Source: Beaufortia kweichowensis (lineage: Eukaryota; Chordata; Actinopteri; Cypriniformes; Gastromyzontidae). From it: a stretch of 64,000 nucleotides of DNA. A program made the translations under genes and the position numbers. The notes under the pieces are model-generated. The model was not told the origin of the DNA. It ran no database searches and saw nothing but the letters and a program-made list of their open reading frames with translations. The stretch lies in the NCBI GenBank assembly GCA_019155185.1, contig CM032813.1, positions 11,000,645 to 11,064,644 of the forward strand, read 5' to 3'. Positions 48,801 through 60,282 of the stretch are shown one piece after another; position 1 is the stretch's first letter, and the number at the start of each line of letters is the position of its first letter.

Positions 48801-49533
48801 TAGAGTCTGTAGAAATGCAATAAATGAGTTACAGGTGCAGACGAGCCATTAAAACAGTCACACAGCCCTTTTGGGGCATCCCAAGTCACACGTGACACAT
48901 GCACACAAATCATACATTGCATTTGTTAGGTATTATTAGCTAAACTTCCTCTTTCATCTCTGACACAAATTCATAGAAATATGGTCCCCTGGTAATGAAA
49001 TGTCAAGCAAGGGGTGGAGTAACGGTAACCATGTTCAATAGCCCAAGAAAAGTGAGTAGGAGTGTATGGCTGTTTCAAAATGCGTACTGCCATTGTTTCA
49101 TCCCCCAAAGAATCACATTCATACTCATGAAAACACATACACGCACATACACAAACATTTAAGTTTATGCACTCGTTTTCTATATCTGCCTCTTGATTAG
49201 CAAACTAGAGGAAGACGGTGCCTCATGCTAGGGGCCAAGACAAAGCCATGGGAAAACTGTTGTGCCTCTAGTCTTACAATTTACTGTTATTTCAATCTAG
49301 TTTCCTGTGTATGTATAACGCAATTGTTTAAAGTAGTAGAAAAGGAAAAATGGCACGTAGATGTAGTACAGCAAGAAAATGTGAGTTGTAACCAGGGTGT
49401 TGCTATATGGTTGCTAGGGTGCTTGTTACATGGAAAATTAAACAGCTCACACCTATACTTTAGGAAACAACCATGTGTGTTCATGTTATGTTGACTTTAA
49501 AAAGAAATAAGTAAATTAAAACGTGGATGCATT

Positions 49534-49727
49534 ACGTGAACATCCAGTCATGCACAGAATATTTTAAAGACACATCAATGACAGACAGCACTCAGTCAAT
49601 GCACTTAATGTAAACTGCTATCAGAATAATACGTGAACATCCAGTCATGCACAGAATATTTTAAAGACACATCAATGACAGACAGCATTCAGTCAATGCA
49701 CTTAATGTAAACTGCTATCAGAATATT
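49534..49727. repeat. Two tandem copies of a 97-bp unit
   Basis: 49534-49630 and 49631-49727 both start ACGTGAACATCCAGTCATGC. I find one base difference (GCACTCAG against GCATTCAG), so the duplication is recent. Confidence 0.93.
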
Positions 49728-52700
49728 AAGATTTTTTTTAGATTCTTTTCTGCAATTTATTTGTCTTTATATTATTCATTTTTTCTTAGTCTATTTCAGT
49801 AAAAGTTTGTACAGCGAAATAGGGGTCTGTCTGTGTATGATTGTAAAAAGGAATCCGGTTATTTTGTATTTGGCTCAGTCAGTACACAAAAATAAAGTAA
49901 TAACCATCTTTTTAATACAGTGGAATACTGCAATAAGCAATCCAATCCTATTATTCAAACAATATTTTATTTATTGTTTTTAATTATACCTTCATTAGGC
50001 CGAGCCTAGAATCGCCCCTGCCCTGTAATGTTCTTATCCCAAGAAATGGTTGTTTCTTGAGTGTATAACAATGGAATTTGTTTGCCTGTCTAACCATGGC
50101 TATGTGAAAATCTGGTCACTTTAAAAGGAATTATCATATTTATTTTAAACAAACATGTTACCTTGTGCAATGAGCAATACTAATAGTGAATCTAAAGTTG
50201 GCAATAAATGAATCATTAAAGAAACAAAAATCCCAGGTCAGACAAACGGTGATTGCTTCTAGGAAACACTTTCCAGGAACAAACCATATGCAAGTTTGAC
50301 ATATGACTTAATATTGGCTTTTAGGATTTAACTTTTTTTTAACATTGATTTATACTGTACATACAGATTGCTTATATCAAACCACTACAAAACCAAACAC
50401 TCAATATACCGCTGGTCTTAAGACTGCAACCTGTGCACACAAACCATCTCACAAAACAGGAAGCGAAAAAATTAGCAGGAAATATTTGTATTATATTAAT
50501 AAGTCTTAGAAAAAGCAAAAATCTGTAAAATTGTGTTTATAGCACAGGAGAAGAACACTATTTTTTTTAAAGTTCCACAGTTGACTGTTTGCCACACTTC
50601 ATGGTGCACGGCTTCTGTGCAAAGACATCTGTACTGTGTTTTACTGTACATAAAGTCAAAGTGAAAAAAAAACACATTGTGTAGAGAGAACTGAAAACAA
50701 TAATAAGGAATAGAGAAAGCAGGTTTCATATACGCGTGGTTAAGGACCACATTTATTGCTTTTTGTGGTTTTTATATTGGGGTAAATTAAGTGGAATAAG
50801 TTGTGATTCTGAGTAAACTGTATACTTATTAAATGTTTTTGGAAATCCCTCTAAAGTAACATTTTCTATTATACATTTCTTAATTGTCAGTATTACATAA
50901 GCCTATAATCATGATTGATGAAAATTGCAGGTGTTAACCTATTTCTTACCAAATCAGGTGCTATATGCATTTAAAGAATTTAAGAATCACTGCCCTTCTT
51001 TTCAGCATGTTAGTAATTTATTTTTTGCATATTTGTGACAACCAGTGCTTTAAAGATGCTAAAAGTTACTAGAATACATTCAGTTTGTACATCTTTGATA
51101 CAAATCTCATAAAGCAGCAAAGAAAAGACTGTCAATCTGACCATTCTGTTTAAACTATGGGTTATATTACAGACTAATCTGATAGCTAAAATCGCTGAAA
51201 TTAGTATACATATAAAACTGCACTAAACTACTTTTTTTTCATTTTTAGATATTAAATATTTTTCAAACATTTTAAGTCTTTTTCATTTTTTTTCATTTTT
51301 GATATGTGTATAAATTACAATAACATCAACATTACTTTTTCATTTTTTTGTTTATGTTTATTGTTATGGAAATTTTATCACATATTTCATCTTGAGTCCT
51401 AGTCCTTTCCATCAATTTATATTTTATATATTAAAGTGAATAGGAAAATAACATAGGTGTTCCCCCTGACAGTTAACAGGTTAATTTACTTACAAATGCC
51501 AATTTTACATGCTTTTTGGTGGTTGCAGCGTGCGTTTGGACACAGGTTGTGAAATTCTTTTTTGGTTTACTATGATAAAAAAGACATACTTTTACACTAT
51601 CCATGTAGATTTTCTTTCTGCATCTGTGTTCAGTTGAACCTCTATAGCAGAGGTCTCTGCTGGATTGTAAATGAAGTCTAAAGTGGAAGGGTGTGGTCCT
51701 GGTAGTGAGTGTGCTCTGTGAGAAAATGGGTCGGCCTTCCCACCTGGGACATGAGTATTGTGTCCTCTCGTACACAAGAAAGCTTGAATTAAAATTTTTC
51801 ATGCAAGCCAATGCAGAAGTTGTAAGATAGCTAGCATGACCAGATGAGTAGATATTAGTTTTTAATAATTTTAATAATTTAGATATTTAGTTTTTTACCT
51901 TTCCCTTGTTGAGTTATTTATATAGCTCGCTATTTTTGTAAACCAGTGTGCGAAATCAAGCAAACAAACAAGACTGCTGATATTAGATATTAGTGATATT
52001 AGATATTAGTTATTAAATTAGCTTTTATATTTCCGTTTGTCATTATGTTTATTCTGCTGTAAAGCTGCTTTGAAACAGTGCTACATTGTTAAAGCGCTAT
52101 ACAAATAAACTTGAACTTATACTGTATTTGCTGCCATAGACTGAATACTGAGGTGCTCTTCTGGAGACATTCTTTGTTACAGAATGTACATTTACAACTT
52201 TGTGGGTTCTTGGATGTTATGGTGATACAATAAACCTTATGATTGTTGGTTTGTCATGTTAGATTAAAGTGCACGTATTTACTTACTGTAAACTCACTGT
52301 CAAACAAAAGTCAACATGGATGTTTGTTTTGTAAACGTGCATTACTTTCACAGTTGTTTGCTATTGAGTTAGAATGTCAAGCTGACACAGTGGAAATGTA
52401 TAAAGTTTCTGTTATTTTTATGCTCAGCAGCCATCTCCACTTTAAATTTGAGTTAGTACTACAACCATTACAAAACACGGTTTGTTCACTTTAAATCAGA
52501 GTGCATTATGAGTAATAGTAAGCTATACAATTTGACCAACCCGATGAAATGGCTGACACCCCAAACAAACAAACTTTATATGGAATTGTTTTATTATAGT
52601 AAAAATAACCATGTTTTTTGGCAGATTGATCATTTGTATTACCATACACTGCAAAAAATGCTTTTTTTCTTCTTGAAACAAGCAGGATAAACTTACTTCT

Positions 52701-52834
52701 GGTTCAAATGTACTTAAATCTAGCAAAGAATATGCCAATGGGGTAAGCAAAACTGACTTTAAAACAGCATAAATGTCTATTCACTAATAAATGCTACTCT
52801 ATGCTATGCTAAAAGTCTTAATATTGGGCAGTTT

Positions 52835-53916
52835 GGGGAAGGAACTGATTTTACAGAAGACTGAGACCTGCCTTGACCCATTACAATTTGCTTGCAGAGA
52901 AGGTAGAGGTGTGGAGGATGCTATTCTTCACCTTTTACATTTGGTTTATAAACATTTAGAAAAACCAAAAACGTGTGCCCGGTTGTTGTTTATTGATTTT
53001 TCTTTTGCTTTTAACACCATAAAGCCACATTTGTTAATAGAGAAAATAATTTCTCAATTTAATATTGATTTAAATGTTGCCGGATTTATTTTGGATTTTT
53101 TTAACAGAAAGGCCACAGTGTGTTAAAGTCAACAATGTATTCTCTAAACAGTTGTTCTGTTCAACGGGTTCTCCTCAAGGTTGTTGTTTGTCACCTTTGT
53201 TATATATTATGTATACAAATGATTGCCGTAGTTCATATGAGGACAGGCATATTATTAAATATGCAGACGACTCTGTGACAGTGAGTCTTCTGCAGGAACA
53301 TGATCGAAGGCATGGTCCTATAGTAGAAGACTTTGTGATGTGGTGTAGAAATATCCACCTTATATTGAATGTAGGAAAAACCAAGGATATGTTAATTGAT
53401 TTTGGAAGATCAACATTGAGTCCAGGGTTGACAAATATAGACGGAATGGATATTGAGTTGACTGACAATCATAAGTATTTAGGAATCATAATTGATGACA
53501 AACTAAGCTTTGAAGGAAATGTATCAGTTGTTTGTAGGAAGAATGTTTTTTTAAGAAAGATGAGAACATTTAATGTATGCACTAAATTGTTGACTTTATT
53601 TTATAAGTGGTTTATTGAATCTGTGTTTTCTTTCTGTATTGTAGCCTGGTTTGGTAATCTTACACAGTCAAATAGGAATAGGTTAAATGTTGTTAAAGTG
53701 GTAGGAAAAATTATTGGAATGAGTCAAAGTCAACCTATTGAGATTTATCATAGGCAGGTTTTAACGAAAGCACATTCAATTCTAATGAATTTGGATCATC
53801 CATTACAGAGGGAATTTCAATTGTTGCCTTCAGGGCGTCGGTTTAGAGTACCTGGTGGAAGAACAAAATGTTTTAAAAGTTTTTTTGTTTCAGTGGCTAT
53901 TAGTTTGATGAATTGA
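52835..53916 (+). pseudogene. LINE reverse transcriptase, C-terminal part, one frameshift
   Basis: Copies RNA into DNA for LINE insertion. Motifs in order: LQFACREGRGVEDAILHLLH, LLFIDFSFAFNTIKP, STGSPQGCCLSPLLY, IIKYADDSV (catalytic YADD) and the C-terminal HPLQREFQLLPSGRRFRVP. The frame changes once near 53110-53120. The endonuclease and the start of the polymerase domain are absent by 5' truncation. The stop is at 53914-53916. Confidence 0.9.
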
Positions 53917-53929
53917 GGCTGAGAGCTCT

Positions 53930-54689
53930 CGCCAGCCTAGCAAGCTGGATGAGCGCTTTCTTAAGCCCAAAACGCCACCTTACCGCCGGGGCTTACCGTT
54001 CTTTCCCGACCTGCATAGCGAGCTATCAGGTTTGTGGACAAGACCATACTCGGCCCGTGTTCATAGTCCTCGCATGTCGGTTTATTCCAACATTGCGGGG
54101 GCAGCAGAGCACGGGTATGACGCGATGCCAGCGGTGGAGCAGACGCTTGCGGGCTATCTGTCCCCGGTCTCGGGCAGCGTCGCTCAAAGCCCCGGGTCTT
54201 CCATCAAAGCCTTGCAGGACCACCTCGGCTTTGGTGGGAAAGGCTTATTCCGCAGCAGGTCAGGCTGGAGCATGCCTTCACACGATTTCCATGCTCCAGG
54301 CCTATCAGGCTGACCTGCTGCGGGAGCTCGATGAAGGCGAGGGTGTGGACCAGGACGCAGACAGAGAGCTGCGCCGGGCCACTGATGTGTTTCTCCGTGC
54401 CATCCGTGAAACGGCCAAGGCAGTGGGCAGATCCATGTCTGCCTTGTTGGCTACGGAGAGGCACTTATGGTTGAACCTCTCTGGCATCAAAGCAGCCGAT
54501 AAGACCTTGCTGCTTGATGCCCCGCTGTCCCCCGGGGGCCTGTTCGGCGACGCGGTCAATACCGTCGTCGACAGGTTCCGGGAAGCGAAGAGGCAGGCTG
54601 CGGCTTTCTCGCAGTTCATCCCTCGCCGTCATCGGGTTGCTGAGGCTGCTGGGCGGGAGCAGCCTCAGCCCTCCACCTCTGCTTACTGA
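53930..54689 (+). pseudogene. DIRS-like gag region, frameshifted
   Basis: Two frames share one protein-like sequence: WTRPYSARVHSPRMSVYSNI in one frame (54035-54195) and SKPCRTTSALVGKAYSAAGQ onwards in another (about 54195-54620). Blocks such as AIRETAKAVGRSMSALLATE and RHLWLNLSGIKAADK resemble the first ORF of zebrafish DIRS elements, as I recall them. Confidence 0.65.
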
Positions 54690-54939
54690 GGTAGGCAGAA
54701 GGAGAGTGTTACCTCCCGAGCTCCACCGCAGCGTCAGTGGGGCTTTGGGAGGCACTCTCGGCCCCGTCCTTCCCAGCCGAAAACGGACCTGAGGGCCGTT
54801 ATTCAAGCTAAGAAGGCGGGGACCAAGAAGCGGGGCACCTGACTGCCGCGGCGTCAGACTGTCCCCGAAAGCCCCCTGGGGACGGACCGGATAACGCCTC
54901 ACCATACGGCGCCTGGTCCCTTCCCGTACCCTCCTTTGG

Positions 54940-56330
54940 ATGCTCTGGGTTGTTCCCGCGCTCTGCTTCGGGACACAGTGGCATCTGGGCTTCTACAGCC
55001 CGCTTCATAGTTCCCAAGAAGGATGGAGGCTTGCGGCCTATTCTAGATCTGCGCACCCTGAATCTTTCAGTAAAGAAACTGAAGTTCAAGATGCTTACAC
55101 TCAGACAGATTGTGTCTCAAATCCGTTCTGCGGACTGGTTTGTCACAATAGACATGAAAGACGATACTTCCATGTCTCCATCCCACCAAACACAGAAAGT
55201 TCCTGAGGTTCGCTTTTCGAGCGAAGCGATACCAATATCGGGTTCTCCCTTTCGGTCTAGCCCTGTCACCTCGCACCTTTACCAAATGTGTAGATGCTGC
55301 CCTGTCGCCGCTGCGCTTATGGGGCATTCGCATATTGAACTACATAGACGATTGGCTGATTCTGGCAGAGACAGAAGCCTTAGCGGTCCAACATCGAGAT
55401 GTTGTCCTCGCTCACATGAAGGTGTTGGGGTTACGGCTGAACGCCAAGAAGAGTTCACTTTCTCCAGTTCAGAGAATAACTTTCCTAGGGCGAGAATGGG
55501 ACTCGAGGGTCATGTCTGCCCGCCATCACGCGGTGCGCATTCAAACCATTCAAGCAGCCGTCAAGGGGCTCAAATTGCATCAACGAGTCACAGTCCTGCA
55601 CTGGCAGCACATACTCGGTCTCATGGCAGCGGCAGCCAGCGTCATACCTCTGGGCCTGCTACGCATAAGACCTCTCCAATGGTGGCTCAAATCCAAAGGG
55701 TTTTCCCCGAGGGGGAACCCTTCCCGCATCATTCAGGTCACCCACAGGTGTCTGAGGGTACTAGTGGTGTGGGGCAAACCTGGGTTTCTCTCCCAGGGCC
55801 CGACACTGGGGTCAATATGTTGTCGTGTAACGCTTATGACAGACGCATCCCTGTCGGGCTGGGGCGCGGTAATGGAAGACCGCTGCTCCAGAGGTCTATG
55901 GAGGGGCCGCCAGCTCGAGTGGCACATAAATTGCCTAGAGTTGATGGCGGTATGGCTTGCATTGAGGCAGTTCCTTCCTCACCTCAGCAACAACCACGCG
56001 TTGGTCCTGACGGACAACACATCGGGCGGTTATGCGTATCAACCATCAAGGTGGTCTGCGCGTCAGCCCTCTTTACAAATTGGCACACCAGATCCTGTTG
56101 TGGTCCCAAGGGAAGCTGCTCTCACTCAGAGCAGCATACATCCCGGGATGGTTGAATGTGGGAGCAGACGCCCTGTCGAGGCAGGGGCCGAGGCCAGGGG
56201 GAATGGAGACTTCACCCCGAGGTGGTGAATCTGATCTGGGATACCTTTCTCCCGGCACAAGTGGACCTGTTTGCGTCTCAAGAGACGACGCACTGTCCAT
56301 TATGGTTCTCCCTAGTACCTCCAGCCCCGC
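54940..56330 (+). pseudogene. DIRS-like reverse transcriptase / RNase H, multiple frameshifts
   Basis: VPKKDGGLRPILDLRTLN (about 55010) opens the RT. The catalytic YIDDWLIL is at about 55341. LMTDASLSGWGAVMED (about 55840) and LELMAVWLALRQFLPHLSNN (about 55940) mark RNase H, and GWLNVGADALSR (about 56150) its end. The frame changes near 55150-55200, 55320, 56025 and 56160, so no functional protein is made. Confidence 0.85.
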
Positions 56331-56589
56331 TGGGAGAGGCTACGCTTATACGCTTTTCCCCCGATCGCTCTGCTCCCGGGAGTCCAGGAACGGGTGCGCC
56401 AGCACAGGATTCACCTGTTACTGGTGGCACCCCGCTGGCCGGCCCGAGTATGGTTCTCGGACCTGATAGCACTCCTCGACGGCACCCCGTTGAGTCGGTG
56501 GCACCGTTCGAACCCATTGAGGCCGTTTCCCATTCGAGGGCCAGGACCCCGTGCCAGGGGTTCCCATGTACCTCGGCCCTGAGGGGTCG

Positions 56590-56900
56590 ACGTGTACTTG
56601 GACACCGGCCAGCGGAGTCTCGCCGTATGTTTCCATCTTTGCGGTCCTGGCTCGAGAGCCAGCTACCTGCACTTGGGTTTCTGCTCCTGTGGATCTTCAC
56701 CGGGGGCCCGGAGGGGCCCATGTGTTTCGGCTTATTTGGTTACCGGCCAGTGAATCTCGCTGTGTATTCCCTGTATATTGCATATCTGCATATCTTGCCC
56801 TTAGGGGCCTTCGGAGTAGTTGTAAACGGCCAGGAAATCTCGCCGTCTCACTCCCTTATGGCGTCCTGGCTTGCGAGCCAGGGTCTACGCTTAACCTGTC
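56590..56900. repeat. Diverged short repeats inside the DIRS-like element
   Basis: GGCCAGCGGAGTCTCGCCGT (about 56607), GGCCAGTGAATCTCGCTGTG (about 56745) and GGCCAGGAAATCTCGCCGTC (about 56829) recur. The first and third are followed by related stretches ending GTCCTGGCT...GAGCCAG. Confidence 0.6.
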
Positions 56901-56974
56901 GAGGTAGTTCCTCTTGTTGTGTTCTACGGATTCACACTTCCAGGGACTTGCTCGTACGGCGACGTTGGGATTGC

Positions 56975-57323
56975 ATTCCCATAGTGTCATTCGCTGACGC
57001 AGCGTTGAGTTCCATTGAAAGGGAACGTCTCATGAACATCTCGTTCCCTCTCTATGTAACCCTTGTTCCCTGAGAGGGAACGAGACGCTGCATCTTCCGG
57101 CCATACTCCCTGCATGCCTGGGCGCAGCTTCGGCACTTTACGCTGAATGTGTGTGTGTTCCACGCTCTTTTATAGCTTCCTGGTCCTGACGTCACCCGCC
57201 CTTGACGTTCAGTTTAGCCATTCGGCAATCTTGCACACGCAGAGGCGTTCCCATAGCGTCATTCGCTGACGCAGCGTCTCGTTCCCTCTCAGGGAACAAG
57301 GGTTACATACATAACCTGAGACG
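56975..57323. repeat. Terminal repeat block of the DIRS-like element
   Basis: A direct repeat (TCCCATAG(T/C)GTCATTC then GCTGACGCAGCG) is at 56976-57004 and 57247-57275. An inverted repeat pairs 57041-57091 with 57271-57323 (AACCCTTGTTCCCTGAGAGG). The left arm also folds on itself (CTCGTTCCCTC against GAGGGAACGAG). Confidence 0.8.
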
Positions 57324-60051
57324 TTTCCCCTAAGGGGGACAATAAAGCTTAACAACAACAACAACAAGTTTTCCACTTTTTTTAAGCACTGGAGAATGAA
57401 TAGGAGAATACAGAATAATAAAAATTGCATAAAAACTAGAGTATCTGATCCTTAATCTAGTCACTTAAAACTGGACAACCGTGCATTAAAACTGGGCAGT
57501 TTTTACCTTTTATAAGCAGGGAATAGTAAGTAGTTTTTGGTGAAGATTGTCTTTTACGTTTCTAAAGATTCTTGAAATTAGAATTTTTAGCATCGTGTGA
57601 GTCTTAAAAAGAGCACAATCTAACCAAATATGCACAAAAACATATAATTTGTAAATTGATTCTTGATTCTAGTAAAATCTTGCTTAAATTTTATAATAAA
57701 TATTACATTTAAAATGTATATATTAATAAAGTTACTATATGCCAAGGCCAAAGATTAAACATTTTCTTATATTAAGATTTATAGTCAAGTGTGCAATGTA
57801 TTTTATAAGACTTTTTATCTATCATGAAAAATTTTTTATCATGAAAGACATATTTTCTGGAAATGAGCTTTTTCTACTTAGATTTCAGTTTTTGCAGTGT
57901 AGCTTTATATTTATATATTTTTGTCCCTTGTAGTGGGACAATAGAAAATTTGTGGTTATTATGGCTACCAAAAAAAACAACAACCTATGGTTAGATTTCA
58001 GAGGGGATGGTCAACTTTCTCTGTATATAACAGAGCTATGAGGACTATCTTTAAATGCCATCAAATCTGTGATAAGGAATTGCAACAATTTCTAGCCTTT
58101 TTGATGGCTAATCATTAAAAATAGCATTGCAATTACTAATGTTTATCAACGCCTTAAAAAAGCAACTCTTATCTGTGAAACTATTTGAGCTAAAAGCATC
58201 CTCGTGCAGGAAATCAAGCCCTTATTTACATTTCTGCTGAAAGAGCCAATACTGAGGCAAGCATTTGGGCCACTCTCACCTGTGAAAGGTAACATCTATC
58301 AGCTTCAGCATTATTCATATATCCCACCTGAGACACTGGTGCACTCAATGCGCTCTCGTGGGACAGACAACATTCAGGCCTTCCTGTTCTTTTCTAACTC
58401 AGACAAATTCATCCCCACTGTCTGTGCACAAACAGGTACATTCATCCAGTCCCCCACTGACAGAGCAACGAGGGCAAGTGCTAATGCCAGCACGGGCTCA
58501 GGGGAGCGAGAGTCTGGAAGGCCCATCCCCATCCGCGCTCCATATGCTTTAACCGTCAGGTAACCGGAGAGGGTAAATCTAGGCCAGGCTGGCACATCAC
58601 CAATGCTGGTTGTTGGGAGGGAATGGGATGGTACAAGTCTTGGTGTTTGACGGCCTGAACGAGAGATGCGGACACAGTGAATTCACAACTGTCTCTCGGA
58701 GCTTAGAAAAGGCTATATTTACTAAACGTGGAAATACAGCTAAAAAGCTTTCCAGATGACACTAAGCAATGTTTTTCCACACTTTTTGCTTTGTCTCAGG
58801 GTCTGCAACTTCCCTGAGACCCCTATAACCATAAATAGAAAATATCCTAAACATTCAGCTTTCGTGACAATCTTTGTAGATTTATCAAAAACAAACAAAC
58901 ACGCAAACAAACAAAACCTACCAAACCACTTGTTGTTTAACTCATGGACCTTTAATGAGCTTGACCTGCAATAGCTCCACCGAATAAACACGGCGAGCGC
59001 CTCTTTTAATAGCATAGCCATTTTACGAAAAGTTTCCAGATGGGAAACTTCACTTTCGGCGACATTCATGACTGCATCTCCCTCCTGAGCAAGAACGTGG
59101 GGTTATAGCTCCTAACATACTGTAGGGCCATGAATATATGTTTGCTAGGCTGGCAGACGCCAGTCTCTGTGAGATTAGAGCACTAATCAGTGATGCTGAG
59201 GGTGCTGGAAAGGGTCTATCTCACAGGGAAATCGCTTTGAGAACCTGTCTGTTCTCTCATTCGCTCAGCGGGATGTTGCAACTCCAGCATCTAGTGGGCC
59301 TTATCTCGACGAAGCAGATTGCAGAATTTGATATGCATCTGTGAAATGGTCGGAAATGACAGTCTCCAAAAAAACTACATGATGAGTCAAAGTGTGTCTC
59401 AACATCACCTCTCTCTTTTTTGCTCAACCATTCACCCTCTCTCTCTCTCATTCTGCGTGATGCTGATCACTCTCAATGTCTAATCTCTGATTCTGGAGAG
59501 AAATATACACCTAGCAGATCATCTTTCCAAATAAACAAGGGTGCAGAAGTATATTCAACTGATGCAGTGCAAAATTATATCACATCAAGATTGGCATCGG
59601 ACAGATGCCATCTTTCTCTCCAACATGAACATCATCACTGATAAGAGTTTGTCCGCGTCAGCGAGACACACTAGCAACAGGAGGGCCTTTTATCGCAGGT
59701 TGGGAGTTTGTTATGAGGTGTGCTTTGACCTCTATCAAAGTACTATCTAAAATGATAGGGAATGGGGGAAAATTATGCTATGAAGCATGCATTTAGGGTT
59801 TGATATGAGAAGATGGCAGATTTGCATGGGGTATCTATGTGTACCTGTGAGTGTGATAGCGTCTCAGCCACTAACTCACTTTAATGTATGCGTGTTAGGC
59901 TGTCTTCCCTTTTACATCTATGAAACAGGTCAAGGTTTAGCTGGAAAGCCTGTTTGCCCCTGCTGGCGGATTATTGTAATAACCTTGTTATGCACAGATG
60001 ATCATTCATTCCGTTAAAATAAGTTTTCAGCAAGCAACATTTGTAATTGTA

Positions 60052-60282
60052 CACTGTAAAAAATTCTTTGCTGCCTTAAATTTTAAAGTCCAGTCAACTT
60101 GGCTTTACAAGTAATTACAACAAATTACAAGTCCTTTCAACTCATCAAATTAAGTTACACAATTTCAACTTATTTTTAGGAGTTGAAATGACTTGTAATA
60201 AGTTGAAATAATGTTTAAATGACTTATAAAGCTAAGTTGACTGGACTTTTAATTTAACGCAGCAAAGAATTTTATTGCAGTG
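60052..60282 (-). mobile_element. MITE with CACTGTAAAAAAT ends, copy 2
   Basis: Left end CACTGTAAAAAATTC, right end GAATTTTATTGCAGTG. Shared inner sequence with 48627-48800 includes AAATGACTTATAAAGC and GACTGGACTTT, plus a mirrored copy of it at the left (AAAGTCCAGTCAACTTGGC). Confidence 0.8.

Larger units (their letters stand above)
45271..52646. other. Spacer downstream of gata2
   Basis: No gene seen. Contents: inverted-repeat element at 46540-46731, MITE at 48627-48800, a recent tandem duplication at 49534-49727 and a short fish repeat at 52040-52115 (AAAGCGCTATACAAATAAAC). The rest is AT-rich without recognisable content. Confidence 0.65.
53917..57323 (+). mobile_element. DIRS-like retroelement, truncated and internally deleted
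   Basis: GC-rich, unlike its host DNA. From left to right: a gag-like part, reverse transcriptase and RNase H, a stretch of diverged repeats, and a terminal block with inverted and direct repeats. No 5' terminal repeat is seen, and no tyrosine recombinase frame is found between RNase H and the end. It lies inside the LINE, whose 3' end resumes at about 57324. Assignment rests on the gag and RT blocks. Confidence 0.75.
52835..57366 (+). mobile_element. 5'-truncated LINE (non-LTR retrotransposon) interrupted by a DIRS-like insertion
   Basis: The LINE coding part is 52835-53916. The 3' end TTTCCCCTAAGGGGGACAAT AAAGC followed by (AAC)n is at 57324-57366, on the far side of the insertion. AGTTT at 52830-52834 and 57367-57371 is a likely short target duplication. 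The 3' end form is typical of fish CR1/L2/Rex-type LINEs; the exact clade was not determined. Confidence 0.8.
52647..57899 (+). mobile_element. Non-autonomous DNA transposon with CACTGCAAAAA ends, split by nested retroelements
   Basis: The left part 52647-52834 matches 3132-3310 (GCCAATGGGGTAAGCAAAAC; ATGTCTATTCACTAATAAA). The right part 57367-57899 matches 3307-3912 (AAAACTAGAGTATC; ATAAGCAG; GATTTCAGTTTTTGCAGTG). Between them sits a LINE, itself interrupted by a DIRS-like element. Confidence 0.85.

Noticed and set aside
58204..58563. 119-codon frame, possible small gene
   Set aside because: No recognisable family and no splice partners. Even composition is better explained as noncoding conserved DNA or chance.
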